From: Maribellus sediminis
Lineage (GTDB): Bacteria; Bacteroidota; Bacteroidia; Bacteroidales; Prolixibacteraceae
Direction: 5' to 3'
Assembly (NCBI RefSeq): GCF_011799805.1
Contig: NZ_WXUB01000001.1
Span: 434,001 to 498,000 of the forward strand
DNA length: 64,000 bases
Shown: piece by piece, positions 27,965-35,626 of the stretch
Layout: each line of letters begins with the position of its first letter
How positions within the stretch are numbered: the stretch's first letter is position 1
The notes under the pieces: model-generated
Seen by the model: only the letters and a program-made list of their open reading frames with translations
Told to the model about the DNA's origin: nothing
The model's database searches: none
Position numbers and translations under genes: made by a program

Positions 27965-28783
27965 ATGAAAACAATTTATCTGTTCATCGCAATGCTAGTA
28001 GCAACAAATGTAAGTGCACAGCAAAGAGCGAAGTTTGATATTCCAGTAAAATTGCCTCAAAGCCTTGAATTGAACGACGAAATCCAGCACTTTCAGGTGA
28101 CGACCACACATTATAATGGCGATATTTTTGGGAACTTTTACAACAAACAGCAGGTTTGTGGCGAATACACCCGCGGCCTTCCGGGTGGTAAAGTCAAATG
28201 GAACAATGTAAGTTTTGCACAATCGAATTCAAACAATCGAAACGCTGAATTTCCAAAAGCAACTCCTGTTTACTACATGGAAGATTTTACATATCAGCCG
28301 AACGAAGAAATGCTAAAAGCCGAAAAATTCGAAACGTTTACCGAGTATGCCGATTTCACCAAAAACCTGGTTTGGGACATGCTCGGAATTGAAGGATTTG
28401 CCTGGGCTTATTTCGACAAGCTGCAACTGAATGTTCCATATGCAGTTGAAGAAATGAACGGTAAAGTGGATCTTGCCGGACAGGGTTATTTCGAGAACAA
28501 AGACATTCAACTTACCTGGACAGGAATTTCGGAGCAAAACAATGAAAACTGTGCAGTTATTGAATACCGTACAATGAATAATCCATTGGAGGTAAAGTCG
28601 GAAGTAGTTGAAATGAAAGGGCGCAGCCACTATTGGGGAACCATTTGGGTATCGCTTGAAGACAAACAGATTGAACACGCGGTATTATTCGAAGATGTAA
28701 TGATGGAATTATTATTCCCGGGGGCCACTCAAAAACAACTAATGGATGCTACACGTGAAATTACGTATAAGCGCATTTTCTAA
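27965..28783 (+). CDS. Secreted protein of unknown function
   Basis: From ATG 27965 (MKTIYLFIAMLVATNVSAQ) a 272-residue protein with a Sec signal peptide. The longer open frame to 27908 adds 19 polar residues before the signal and is rejected. I recognise no domain. The mature part is rich in aromatic and acidic residues and probably beta-rich; a segment near the C-terminus reads GRSHYWGTIWVSLEDKQIEHAVL. The LytS-type kinase and LytTR regulator genes lie 125 bp downstream, past a GC-rich hairpin, so a link is possible but not shown. Confidence 0.65.
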   Translation: MKTIYLFIAMLVATNVSAQQRAKFDIPVKLPQSLELNDEIQHFQVTTTHYNGDIFGNFYNKQQVCGEYTRGLPGGKVKWNNVSFAQSNSNNRNAEFPKATPVYYMEDFTYQPNEEMLKAEKFETFTEYADFTKNLVWDMLGIEGFAWAYFDKLQLNVPYAVEEMNGKVDLAGQGYFENKDIQLTWTGISEQNNENCAVIEYRTMNNPLEVKSEVVEMKGRSHYWGTIWVSLEDKQIEHAVLFEDVMMELLFPGATQKQLMDATREITYKRIF

Positions 28784-28805
28784 ATAGAGTTGATATTAGA
28801 TTTGG

Positions 28806-28829
28806 GTGTCGGCGGATCGTCGCCGGCAC
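28806..28829 (+). terminator. GC-rich hairpin, possible terminator
   Basis: GTGTCGGCG pairs with CGCCGGCAC (one G-U pair) around a six-base loop, 22 bp after the stop codon of the secreted-protein gene. The T tail is short (TCGTTTT), so termination may be partial. Confidence 0.55.
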
Positions 28830-28908
28830 TCGTTTTACGGCCGGTCAAATATTCTGCATTGCCTTAACGGCAGAAACAATTAGTTTTAGTATTTTCAAAA
28901 ACGAAATC

Positions 28909-29976
28909 ATGAAACATCCAACCGCAAATAAAACCCTTCGGCAAAAGGTAGTCTGGCACCTGCTGATTTTAGCCGGCGCCGTAGTTATCAGTTCCTTGTT
29001 CAGCCTGGCAATAGCCCAAAAACTCATTCACCCGGGAACGCTAAGTATGCTCGTTCTTACTTTCCTTCAACTGGAATTGTTTTTATGGATCGGTTATTTA
29101 TTCTTTTATGGCGTAAAACCCGATGCGCCCGGAGTTGTAAAGAGCACTTTAATAAGATTCGTACTTTTTTACTTGTCTGTAATGGTTATTGCCGTGATCG
29201 TATTTTTGGCACTTTTTACATACCATTTCTCGCGCACAGGAGCCGGTTTTTCTGAATTTATTCCCAGTCTTATTCACTCCGATTTTAAATCGTTTTTAAC
29301 GGCTGCCGGTATTGGTTTTGCCATTGGAGCTTTGTTTTTCTTCTATACTCAGTGGTACGATGCCGTAAAACGCACGCAAAAACTAAAACAGGAAAAGCTC
29401 ATTTTTCAGTACGAAACTTTAAAGAGCCAGGTAAATCCGCATTTTCTTTTTAACAGTTTGAATACGCTCTCGTCGTTAATTCGAAAGGATGTTGAGCTGT
29501 CAGAGCAATTCATTCTGAAATTATCGTCGGTTTATCGTTACGTACTCGAAAATCAGGATAAAGACCTGGTGCCTGTTGAAAATGAACTGGCATTTGTAAA
29601 AGATTTTTTTTCCCTGCAGCAGGTAAGAGATCAGGAAAAGATCGAACTTCAAATTGATTCAAACGGGGCAGGTTCAGAAAAGATCATTCCTGTTTCGTTG
29701 CAAATGCTGGTCGAAAATGCGCTCAAACACAACAAAGCTTCACGGAACGAACCACTTCGGATTACCATTCATTACGAAGGTTTGGATAAAATGGTCGTTC
29801 GTAATAATTTACAGGAGAAAGATCAATTAGGGCCTAAATCGGGAATTGGTTTGAAGAATCTCGATGAGCGTTGTAAACTCATACTAGACAGGGGGATCGA
29901 GCTAATGAAAAACGAAGACGAATTTGTAGTGAAATTACCTGTTCAAGCTGAAAAAAATGAAGATAGTAATTGTTGA
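28909..29976 (+). CDS. LytS-type membrane sensor histidine kinase
   Basis: A 355-residue sensor kinase of the His_kinase (LytS/YehU) family. Four membrane segments (about 15-37, 44-68, 80-105, 128-147) are followed by a short linker coil and the phospho-acceptor His 178 in LKSQVNPHFLFNSLNTLSSL. An HATPase domain follows with MLVENALKHNK and a GIGLKNLDER G box. No extracytoplasmic sensing domain of any size is present, so the signal is probably sensed in the membrane. The response-regulator gene overlaps its 3' end by 20 bp. Confidence 0.92.
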   Translation: MKHPTANKTLRQKVVWHLLILAGAVVISSLFSLAIAQKLIHPGTLSMLVLTFLQLELFLWIGYLFFYGVKPDAPGVVKSTLIRFVLFYLSVMVIAVIVFLALFTYHFSRTGAGFSEFIPSLIHSDFKSFLTAAGIGFAIGALFFFYTQWYDAVKRTQKLKQEKLIFQYETLKSQVNPHFLFNSLNTLSSLIRKDVELSEQFILKLSSVYRYVLENQDKDLVPVENELAFVKDFFSLQQVRDQEKIELQIDSNGAGSEKIIPVSLQMLVENALKHNKASRNEPLRITIHYEGLDKMVVRNNLQEKDQLGPKSGIGLKNLDERCKLILDRGIELMKNEDEFVVKLPVQAEKNEDSNC

Positions 29977-30706
29977 AGACGAACAACTGGCTGCCGAAAA
30001 ACTGGCAGATCAATTGACAAGGATTACTGCCGATATTGAAGTGGTGAAAGTTCTTGAGTCGGTTGAGTCGGCTGTTAACTGGTTTAGCCTTAATCCGTCA
30101 CCTGACCTGGTTTTTATGGATATTCAGCTGGAAGACGGAATATCATTCGAGATTTTTGATGCCATCAAACTTCATGCTCCGGTGATTTTTACAACAGCAT
30201 ACGACGAATATGCTATTCGTGCTTTTAAAGTAAACAGTGTTGATTATCTTCTGAAACCGATCGGTGAAAATGATCTGAAACAGGCGCTGCAAAAGTTCAG
30301 AAAAATATTCGACGAATCGGATTTTGCCAGCAAAGTTACCCGGGTTATTGAGCAGGTTTCCAAAAGGTACAAAACAAGGTTTTTTATGAAAGTCGGTACA
30401 CGTTTCCAATCGATAAAAGTGGCCGATATTTGTTGCTTTTTTGTTGAGGAGCGAAATACTTTCCTAAAAACCACCGGAGGAAAAACCTACGATATCGATC
30501 ACTCGCTCGATCAGTTGCAGGGGATGGTCGATCCGGAGCAGTTTTTCAGAATAAACCGAAATTACCTCGTAAACATTAATTGCATTTCTGAAATTATAAG
30601 TTATTCAACCACACGTTTAAAGCTGAAATTGGAAGTGAATTTCCAGGAGGACCTGATCGTCAGCCGCGACCGGGTTACCGAATTCAAACACTGGATGGAT
30701 AAATGA
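29957..30706 (+). CDS. LytTR-family response regulator
   Basis: A 249-residue regulator with a receiver domain (phospho-acceptor Asp 55 in LVFMDIQLEDG; conserved Lys in YLLKPI) and a LytTR DNA-binding domain (about 140-249, with FFVEERNTFLKT and FFRINRNYLVNINCI). It overlaps the LytS-type kinase gene and is its expected partner. LytTR regulators bind direct repeats upstream of target promoters; no target is evident here. Confidence 0.93.
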   Translation: MKIVIVEDEQLAAEKLADQLTRITADIEVVKVLESVESAVNWFSLNPSPDLVFMDIQLEDGISFEIFDAIKLHAPVIFTTAYDEYAIRAFKVNSVDYLLKPIGENDLKQALQKFRKIFDESDFASKVTRVIEQVSKRYKTRFFMKVGTRFQSIKVADICCFFVEERNTFLKTTGGKTYDIDHSLDQLQGMVDPEQFFRINRNYLVNINCISEIISYSTTRLKLKLEVNFQEDLIVSRDRVTEFKHWMDK

Positions 30707-30885
30707 AACAGACATGATCCCCGACAATCACCAACGGTAATGAAAGTAAAGAAATAGACTCCTGTCTGGGATTAGTTTTAATTTTAAAGTCAGAATAATC
30801 AATACACAATTTCGAATATCCAATTTCCTGCTTTTGTTGGATATTTTACATTCAAAATTGAGTATTGAATATTTTTACGTTACAT

Positions 30886-30911
30886 AAAAAAAGGAGCCCG
30901 AAAGCTCCTTT
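30886..30911 (-). terminator. Terminator of the peroxiredoxin-OsmC operon
   Basis: AAAGGAGC/GCTCCTTT stem with a six-base loop. On the minus strand it is followed by seven T residues, placed after the osmC-like stop at 30978. It also lies downstream of the plus-strand LytTR gene (stop 30706). Confidence 0.8.
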
Positions 30912-30977
30912 ATTCCTCTTCTAACAAGTTAATTACATTAACTTTTCCCTTCTCTCACTCACTATTTTGTGTGAACC

Positions 30978-31403
30978 TTAAACCAGTGTGGCGTCAAGTT
31001 CAATTGTTGCTGTTCCTCCGGCATACAGTCTCGAAATCGGACATTTTACTTTGGCGGCCTGCGCGAGTTCTTCAAATTTTTCTTGCGACAAACCTTCACA
31101 TTTTACTACACTGGTCAGTTTAATGTTGGTAATAGCCGGGCCACCGTCGAGTTCACCCAGTGTAACTGCAGCTTCTGTTTCAATGCTTTCAGGAGTAAGC
31201 TCTTCTCCGCTTATCAGAGCTGACAGAAACATGGAATAACATCCGGCTTGTGCTGCGCCAACAAGTTCTTCCGGGTTTGTTCCTTTTCCGTTTTCAAAAC
31301 GCGACGCAAATGTAAACGGGCCGGTGTAGCCTGTAATATTCATTTCGCCTGTACCTCCTTTCAAGGTTCCGTTCCATACCGATTTTACTTTTCTTACTGT
31401 CAT
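30978..31403 (-). CDS. OsmC-family thiol peroxidase
   Basis: A 141-residue OsmC/Ohr-fold protein. The two catalytic cysteines are in AQAGCYSMFL (Cys 55) and KVKCPISRLY (Cys 121), as in OsmC peroxidases that reduce organic hydroperoxides. The start MTVRKVKSVWNGTLKGGTG matches OsmC rather than Ohr. It lies 12 bp downstream of the peroxiredoxin gene on the same strand, forming an oxidative-stress operon. Confidence 0.9.
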   Translation of the reverse strand: MTVRKVKSVWNGTLKGGTGEMNITGYTGPFTFASRFENGKGTNPEELVGAAQAGCYSMFLSALISGEELTPESIETEAAVTLGELDGGPAITNIKLTSVVKCEGLSQEKFEELAQAAKVKCPISRLYAGGTATIELDATLV

Positions 31404-31415
31404 AATTTCAATTTT

Positions 31416-31949
31416 TTAGTTTACTGATATTAAAGTGTCGCCGGGCTGCCAGTCACATCCGGTTAATCCCGGGTTTTGAGTGGCTTCTAAAGCTCTCAGA
31501 ACTTCCTGTACGTTTCGTCCGGTTGTATCATTATTACAATTAACCCACTGAATTGTTCCTTCCGGATCGACAATAAAAGTAGCTCGGTAGGCAACACTTC
31601 CTGGTTGTAAGATACCTAATTTCTTACACAATGACTTGGAAGTATCTTCAATTAATGGGAACCTCAGATTCGATAAACGCGGATCGTTTGCTTTCCATGC
31701 CAGGTGTACTTCCTGTGTGTCGGTTGATACTCCGTACAGGGTGGCATTTAAGGCATTAAACTTGTCGAAGTTATTGTTAAACTCAACAATTTCGGTCGGG
31801 CAAACAAAAGTAAAGTCTTTTGGATAGAAAAAAATGACCATCCATTTTCCTTCTTTTTTATGATCTTCATTCGTAATAGTATCAAACTGATTGTTGGCCA
31901 GTACTGCCTCCTTTTTAAACTTGGGAAACTTTTCTCCTACTGATTTCAT
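31416..31949 (-). CDS. AhpC/TSA peroxiredoxin
   Basis: A 177-residue 2-Cys peroxiredoxin. The peroxidatic Cys 50 is in DFTFVCPTEI, and a late Cys 165 in GCDWQPGD is in the place of the resolving Cys. It reduces hydrogen and alkyl peroxides. No AhpF is adjacent, so reduction presumably depends on thioredoxin or another carrier (inference). A promoter box lies about 50 bp upstream and the OsmC-family gene follows after 12 bp. Confidence 0.93.
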   Translation of the reverse strand: MKSVGEKFPKFKKEAVLANNQFDTITNEDHKKEGKWMVIFFYPKDFTFVCPTEIVEFNNNFDKFNALNATLYGVSTDTQEVHLAWKANDPRLSNLRFPLIEDTSKSLCKKLGILQPGSVAYRATFIVDPEGTIQWVNCNNDTTGRNVQEVLRALEATQNPGLTGCDWQPGDTLISVN

Positions 31950-31997
31950 GATTTTTTGTTTTTATAAGATGTTAAATAGTTCGCATTTTTAATGTCA

Positions 31998-32005
31998 CAA
32001 AAGTA
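31998..32005 (-). promoter_or_regulatory. Promoter -7 box of the peroxiredoxin-OsmC operon
   Basis: Minus-strand TACTTTTG (TAnnTTTG), 49 bp before the peroxiredoxin start. The rest of the 310-bp divergent gap 31950-32259 shows no gene and no clear plus-strand box. Confidence 0.5.
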
Positions 32006-32259
32006 GATTGAAAAATTTCCTGCATCAAATCGATTTTTTTTAAGGAGAATAGACGAAAATTATATCGTTGTATCTAATGTGTTGATAGCTAGAATTAAAT
32101 TCTAATTGTGAAATTCACAGTAACAATTGGGGGATTTAGCTTATGATATCGACCAACATTAGTTTAACAACATTTGATGCTGTTTTGCGCGTCAATATCA
32201 TTATATTTATGAGCTTTTTAGCAAATTGTAAATACCTATCCGATTAAACAAATATTAGT

Positions 32260-33756
32260 ATGGAGAAAAAATCAAACAAAAGTACAGTATCAAGAAGAGC
32301 ATTTATTGGTACTTCGGCAGCTGTTGCTGCCGGAATCACAATTGTACCCAGTCATGCGGTCGCAGGTTTGGGACATAAGGCGCCCAGCGATAAACTCAAC
32401 ATTGCAGGTGTTGGGGTTGGTGGAATGGGATTCGCTAACCTGAAGAACCTGAAGTCGGAAAACATTATTGGTCTTTGTGATGTGGATTGGAAATACACCG
32501 GAGGTAATGGTGTTTTCGATGCTTTCCCCAATGCCAGAAAGTATAAAGACTGGCGCCGTATGTACGATGAAATTGGTAAAGAAATTGACGGGGTAGTTGT
32601 GGCAACTGCCGACCATACCCACGCGATTGTCGCAGCCACTGCAATGACAATGGGTAAACACGTTTATGTGCAGAAACCTTTGACTCACTCGGTATACGAG
32701 TCACGCCTGTTAACCAAACTTGCCAAAAAGTACAACGTGGCTACTCAAATGGGTAACCAGGGGTCTTCGGGTGAAGGGGTAAATCTTACCTGCGAGTGGT
32801 TAGCAAATGGCGAAATTGGTGACGTTACAAAAGTAGAAGCTTTTACCGACCGTCCGATTTGGCCTCAAGGTTTAAATACGCCGGAACAGGGACAGTGGGT
32901 TCCTGAAACCCTGGATTGGGATTTATTCATTGGTCCTGCAAAAATGCGTCCGTATAACGAAATTTACCACCCATGGAACTGGCGTGGCTGGTGGGATTAC
33001 GGTACAGGAGCTCTTGGCGATATGGCTTGTCATATTCTTCACCCGGTATTCGTTGGCCTTGAATTAGGTTATCCGACTCATGCACAGGGTAATTCAAGCT
33101 TATTGCTGAATGATTGCGCACCTGTATCACAATCTGTAAAATTGACTTTCCCTGAAAGGAAGGCCAAGAAAAAAATGAAAATGAAACTTCCTGAAGTGGA
33201 TGTTCACTGGTACGATGGTGGTATAAAACCTATGTTGCCGGAAGGTTGGCCAGATGGAAGAGATCCAAATGATGCTGGTGGTGGTGTATTGTTCCACGGA
33301 ACCAAAGATACCTTAGTTTGCGGATGTTATGGAAAAGATCCATGGTTGCTTTCAGGTCGCACACCAAATGCACCTAAATTCCGCCGCCGTGTAGAAACCA
33401 GCCACGAAATGGATTGGGTTCGCGCATGTAAGGAAAATCCTGAAAACCGTATTCCTACTGCATCTGATTTTAGTGAAGCCGGTCCTTTCAACGAAATGGT
33501 AGTAATGGGCGTTCTTGCTGTTCGTTTGCAGTCGTTGAATAAAGTACTGGATTGGGACGGAGAAAACATGCAGTTCACCAACCTCACAGATGATGAAACG
33601 ATCAAAACTGTTGTAAGAGATGGTTTCAAAATCCACGATGGTCACCCAACATTTGCCAAAACCTGGACAGATCCAATTTCTGCCAAGGAATTTGCAGCTG
33701 AACTGATTAAGCATACCTACCGTAAACCATGGAGTTTACCTGATATGCCTGCATAA
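32260..33756 (+). CDS. Tat-exported Gfo/Idh/MocA-family oxidoreductase
   Basis: A 498-residue protein with a twin-arginine signal (SRRAFIG, Arg 12-13, then a hydrophobic stretch and an Ala-rich cut site near 35). The NAD(P)-binding Rossmann motif is IAGVGVGGMGFANL, and the EKP-type motif reads YVQKPLTH (Gln in place of the usual Glu). The C-terminal half has HPWNWRGWWDYGTGALGDMACH, the usual signature of the large Bacteroidetes/Planctomycetes Tat-exported group. Folded export with cofactor explains the Tat signal. Substrates are sugars or related polyols in general; the specific one is unknown. It stands alone with its own terminator. Confidence 0.9.
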   Translation: MEKKSNKSTVSRRAFIGTSAAVAAGITIVPSHAVAGLGHKAPSDKLNIAGVGVGGMGFANLKNLKSENIIGLCDVDWKYTGGNGVFDAFPNARKYKDWRRMYDEIGKEIDGVVVATADHTHAIVAATAMTMGKHVYVQKPLTHSVYESRLLTKLAKKYNVATQMGNQGSSGEGVNLTCEWLANGEIGDVTKVEAFTDRPIWPQGLNTPEQGQWVPETLDWDLFIGPAKMRPYNEIYHPWNWRGWWDYGTGALGDMACHILHPVFVGLELGYPTHAQGNSSLLLNDCAPVSQSVKLTFPERKAKKKMKMKLPEVDVHWYDGGIKPMLPEGWPDGRDPNDAGGGVLFHGTKDTLVCGCYGKDPWLLSGRTPNAPKFRRRVETSHEMDWVRACKENPENRIPTASDFSEAGPFNEMVVMGVLAVRLQSLNKVLDWDGENMQFTNLTDDETIKTVVRDGFKIHDGHPTFAKTWTDPISAKEFAAELIKHTYRKPWSLPDMPA

Positions 33757-33775
33757 TCAGCATAAAATATATGAT

Positions 33776-33807
33776 AAAGGGTGTCGCGGAGTGGCACCCT
33801 TTTTTTT
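33776..33807 (+). terminator. Rho-independent terminator after the oxidoreductase gene
   Basis: AAAGGGTG/CACCCTTT stem, extended by a weaker inner part, followed by a T run to 33807. Confidence 0.9.
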
Positions 33808-33961
33808 GTGCTTAGCGAAAACAAGTTAAATATACCGATTGGAAGTTGTAATAAGCCTTTGGAGCGTGCGCCCTCAAAGCCTTTTCAATTTGCTGCCGGC
33901 ATTAACGATTGTAATCTCAAAGTTTCGCATAATGCTTACTTTGAAAAACAATTCGTATTAC

Positions 33962-33992
33962 TTGCGTAATTTCATTCAAATTCGTAAACTTG
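33962..33992 (+). promoter_or_regulatory. Candidate promoter of the tRNA gene
   Basis: A TTG at 33962-33964 and TAAACTTG at 33985-33992 (one mismatch to TAnnTTTG) are spaced 20 bp apart, about 40 bp before the tRNA. The rest of 33808-34030 shows no gene. Confidence 0.45.
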
Positions 33993-34030
33993 CACGCCGA
34001 AAATCATAATTATGTATTGATTTTCATCCC

Positions 34031-34104
34031 GGGCCTATAGCTCAGTTGGTTAGAGCACCTGACTCATAATCAGGGGGTCCCTGGTTCAAGCCCAGGTGGG
34101 CCCA
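34031..34104 (+). tRNA. tRNA with CAT anticodon (Met or lysidine-modified Ile2)
   Basis: A 74-base cloverleaf: acceptor arm GGGCCTA/TGGGCCC (one G-U), D arm with GCTCAGTTGGTTAGAGC, anticodon stem CTGA/TCAG around CTCATAA (anticodon CAT), and T arm CCTGG-TTCAAGC-CCAGG; discriminator A. No CCA is encoded. CAT in this context can be elongator tRNA-Met or tRNA-Ile2; sequence alone cannot decide. The last 21 bases of the gene plus one downstream base recur at 49184-49205. Confidence 0.95.
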
Positions 34105-34105
34105 C
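34084..34105 (+). repeat. Left attachment-like repeat (tRNA 3' end)
   Basis: This 22-bp segment covers the T arm loop, the 3' acceptor strand, the discriminator base and one base beyond. It matches 49184-49205 except at one position (G here, A there, in the T stem). The tRNA stays intact on this side. Confidence 0.75.
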
Positions 34106-34112
34106 GGATTTA

Positions 34113-34157
34113 AAATGAAGCACTTAGATATATTCTTTAAGTTGCTTCATTTTTTTT
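34113..34157 (+). terminator. Terminator behind the tRNA gene
   Basis: AAATGAAGCA (34113-34122) pairs with TGCTTCATTT (34143-34152), extended inside by CTTA/TAAG, and is followed by T residues to 34157. Confidence 0.8.
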
Positions 34158-34179
34158 ATTTGCACACAATTTGCACACA
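34158..34179 (+). repeat. Tandem 11-bp direct repeat ATTTGCACACA x2
   Basis: Two adjacent exact copies, 34158-34168 and 34169-34179, about 53 bp inside the left tRNA repeat. The 11-bp period is about one helical turn, as in binding sites for recombinases or accessory factors (inference). Confidence 0.8.
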
Positions 34180-34380
34180 GAATTTGGATGTGATCGCTCT
34201 TGAGAGTGGAAATGGAATTCTAAAGTATCGGGCTGTGCTTAAACCAAGAGAATGACATTCTTCTATTTACGGCTGGATTCTTCTGAAGTTCCGAGACAAT
34301 AACTTCATAAACTGACGTTTGCCTGGCTGTTATTTTGTATTGCTTGCGGCGGGGCTTATAACTTGTTTTTTGTCTAAGAA

Positions 34381-34483
34381 TATCTAGTTTATCTATTATT
34401 TGACATCTCAATTCCCTCTTATTTAACACTCTAGCGACTCAAGAATATCTAAGTCTATCTAAAAGTTTATCTAAATCTATCTT
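34381..34483 (+). repeat. Cluster of TATCTA hexamers
   Basis: TATCTA occurs at 34381, 34390, 34446, 34456 and 34468, with TATCTT at 34478; the spacing in the second group is 10, 12 and 10 bp. An inverted TAGATAA follows at 34498. The phasing with the DNA helix suggests protein-binding sites near the left end of the putative island. Confidence 0.6.
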
Positions 34484-34794
34484 GCATTTTCATTTTTAGA
34501 TAAACTTAAGATCCAAATCGGATAACGATTTGTCCCAATATTGATTATGGTTTTATCTTTCTTTGACATTGCATATAGAATGTTCCTTCCTTTATTCTCT
34601 TTTTGTTTAACTTCCAATACTGAGGGGAAGATATCAAGGACCAAATTATCATTGTCCTTTTTAGTGGCTTCCGAGCGTTTTATACGTATCCTATATTCAA
34701 GGATTTTTTGGAAACAAGAGCATAATACAGTACTACCTTTCCAATGCATTTGTATTAAAGCAGGACGTTTTCTGTAGGTTTATAATGCGATGGG

Positions 34795-35502
34795 TTATTC
34801 GTACAATCGATTAAAATGATTTTCGAGATGCTTACGCATACCTTCCCTGAATTTTTTTGCACTACCGTTTTTTAATATTTGAACAAGCTCTTTATGCGAA
34901 ACATGTTTCTTCTTCTTGATCGGCTTGTTTATTAAACCACTGTCGTAGGCAAAGTTAAATACCGGAAGCAGGATGGTTTGAAAATTCTTGAGTGTATTAT
35001 TCCTTGTTATTTCATAAAGTTTACCGTGAAACTGTATTTCATGTTCAATGTCGAAAAGAACATTACCGGTCGATTCGGGTTCAGAATTGACAATATTTTC
35101 CAGTTCTGCAATGTCGTCATCAGTAATGTGTTGAAATATGGAATCGGCCATTCCTATCTCGAGGATTAGTCGAATTTCAAATATATTTCTTAGTGTTTCG
35201 TCATCAAGGACTTTAGGAATCATTGATTTCTGAAGAATCTGTGCCAGGTTTGGACTCGTGAGCACCGTTCCTTTGTGTTTAATGGAGTCTACTAATCCCA
35301 TTGCCTTCAACCTGGTAAGTGACTCCCGAATCACAGTTCGGCTTACGCCCATGGCGCTGGCCAATTCCAGTTCTTTAGGTATTGTATCACCGGTCTTCAA
35401 TCCTTTATTAATAAAAATCTCCAGCAACTGCATTTCTACGCGATCAACTAAACTGCTTGTGTCGATTGTAGATATCTGATTTAACAAGTTATTTTCTGCC
35501 AT
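34795..35502 (-). CDS. GntR-family (FadR subgroup) transcriptional regulator of the sialic acid locus
   Basis: A 235-residue regulator with a winged-helix GntR domain (about 15-85: ELELASAMGVSRTVIRESLTRLKAMGLV) and an all-helical FCD ligand domain (about 95-230), with the Asp/His-type metal-ligand region near IEHEIQFHGKLYE. The FadR subgroup includes E. coli NanR, which responds to sialic acid. It is divergent from the SusC gene (79 bp between its start and the upstream open frame; 124 bp to the likely susC ATG), and a fitting palindrome lies at 35590-35604. It is therefore inferred to repress the nan genes. Confidence 0.88.
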   Translation of the reverse strand: MAENNLLNQISTIDTSSLVDRVEMQLLEIFINKGLKTGDTIPKELELASAMGVSRTVIRESLTRLKAMGLVDSIKHKGTVLTSPNLAQILQKSMIPKVLDDETLRNIFEIRLILEIGMADSIFQHITDDDIAELENIVNSEPESTGNVLFDIEHEIQFHGKLYEITRNNTLKNFQTILLPVFNFAYDSGLINKPIKKKKHVSHKELVQILKNGSAKKFREGMRKHLENHFNRLYE

Positions 35503-35554
35503 ATTGTAAGTATAACACTATAAAAATTAAAAACATACAAATTTTAAAAAACAT

Positions 35555-35584
35555 TTTGAATTAAAAAACTAATCCCTATATTTG
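35555..35584 (+). promoter_or_regulatory. Promoter of the sialic acid operon
   Basis: TTTG (35555-35558) and TATATTTG (35577-35584) match the Bacteroidota -33 and -7 boxes with about 18 bp between. It places transcription start just before the palindrome at 35590 and about 35 bp ahead of the susC ATG at 35627. Confidence 0.65.
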
Positions 35585-35589
35585 TCGCA

Positions 35590-35604
35590 TTATGTCATAC
35601 ATAA
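35590..35604. promoter_or_regulatory. Candidate GntR operator
   Basis: TTATGTCATACATAA has 6-bp inverted arms around CAT and the GT-N3-AC core of FadR-subgroup GntR operators. It starts 6 bp after the -7 box, at the transcription start, where a bound repressor would block initiation. Confidence 0.5.
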
Positions 35605-35626
35605 AACATTAATTAATATCAAATTT

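Larger units (their letters stand above)
34105..34794. other. 690-bp AT-rich stretch without a convincing gene, next to the tRNA
   Basis: Beyond the tRNA terminator I find two short minus-strand open frames (34220-34429, 69 codons; 34477-34749, 90 codons). Neither resembles a known family or has a convincing start region, and both may be remnants. The stretch also holds tandem ATTTGCACACA repeats (34158-34179) and a cluster of TATCTA hexamers (34381-34483). This is where an integrase gene would be expected in a tRNA-inserted element; none is seen. Confidence 0.6.

Noticed and set aside
34220-34749. Two minus-strand open frames (69 and 90 codons) as an integrase remnant
   Set aside because: Neither shows tyrosine- or serine-recombinase motifs (no R-H-x-x-R-Y set) and both lie in AT-rich DNA with no clear ribosome site; they are mentioned only as possible debris.
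35582-35626. TTG start adding 15 residues to the nan SusC
   Set aside because: The TTG is part of the TATATTTG promoter box; the ATG at 35627 gives a normal signal peptide.
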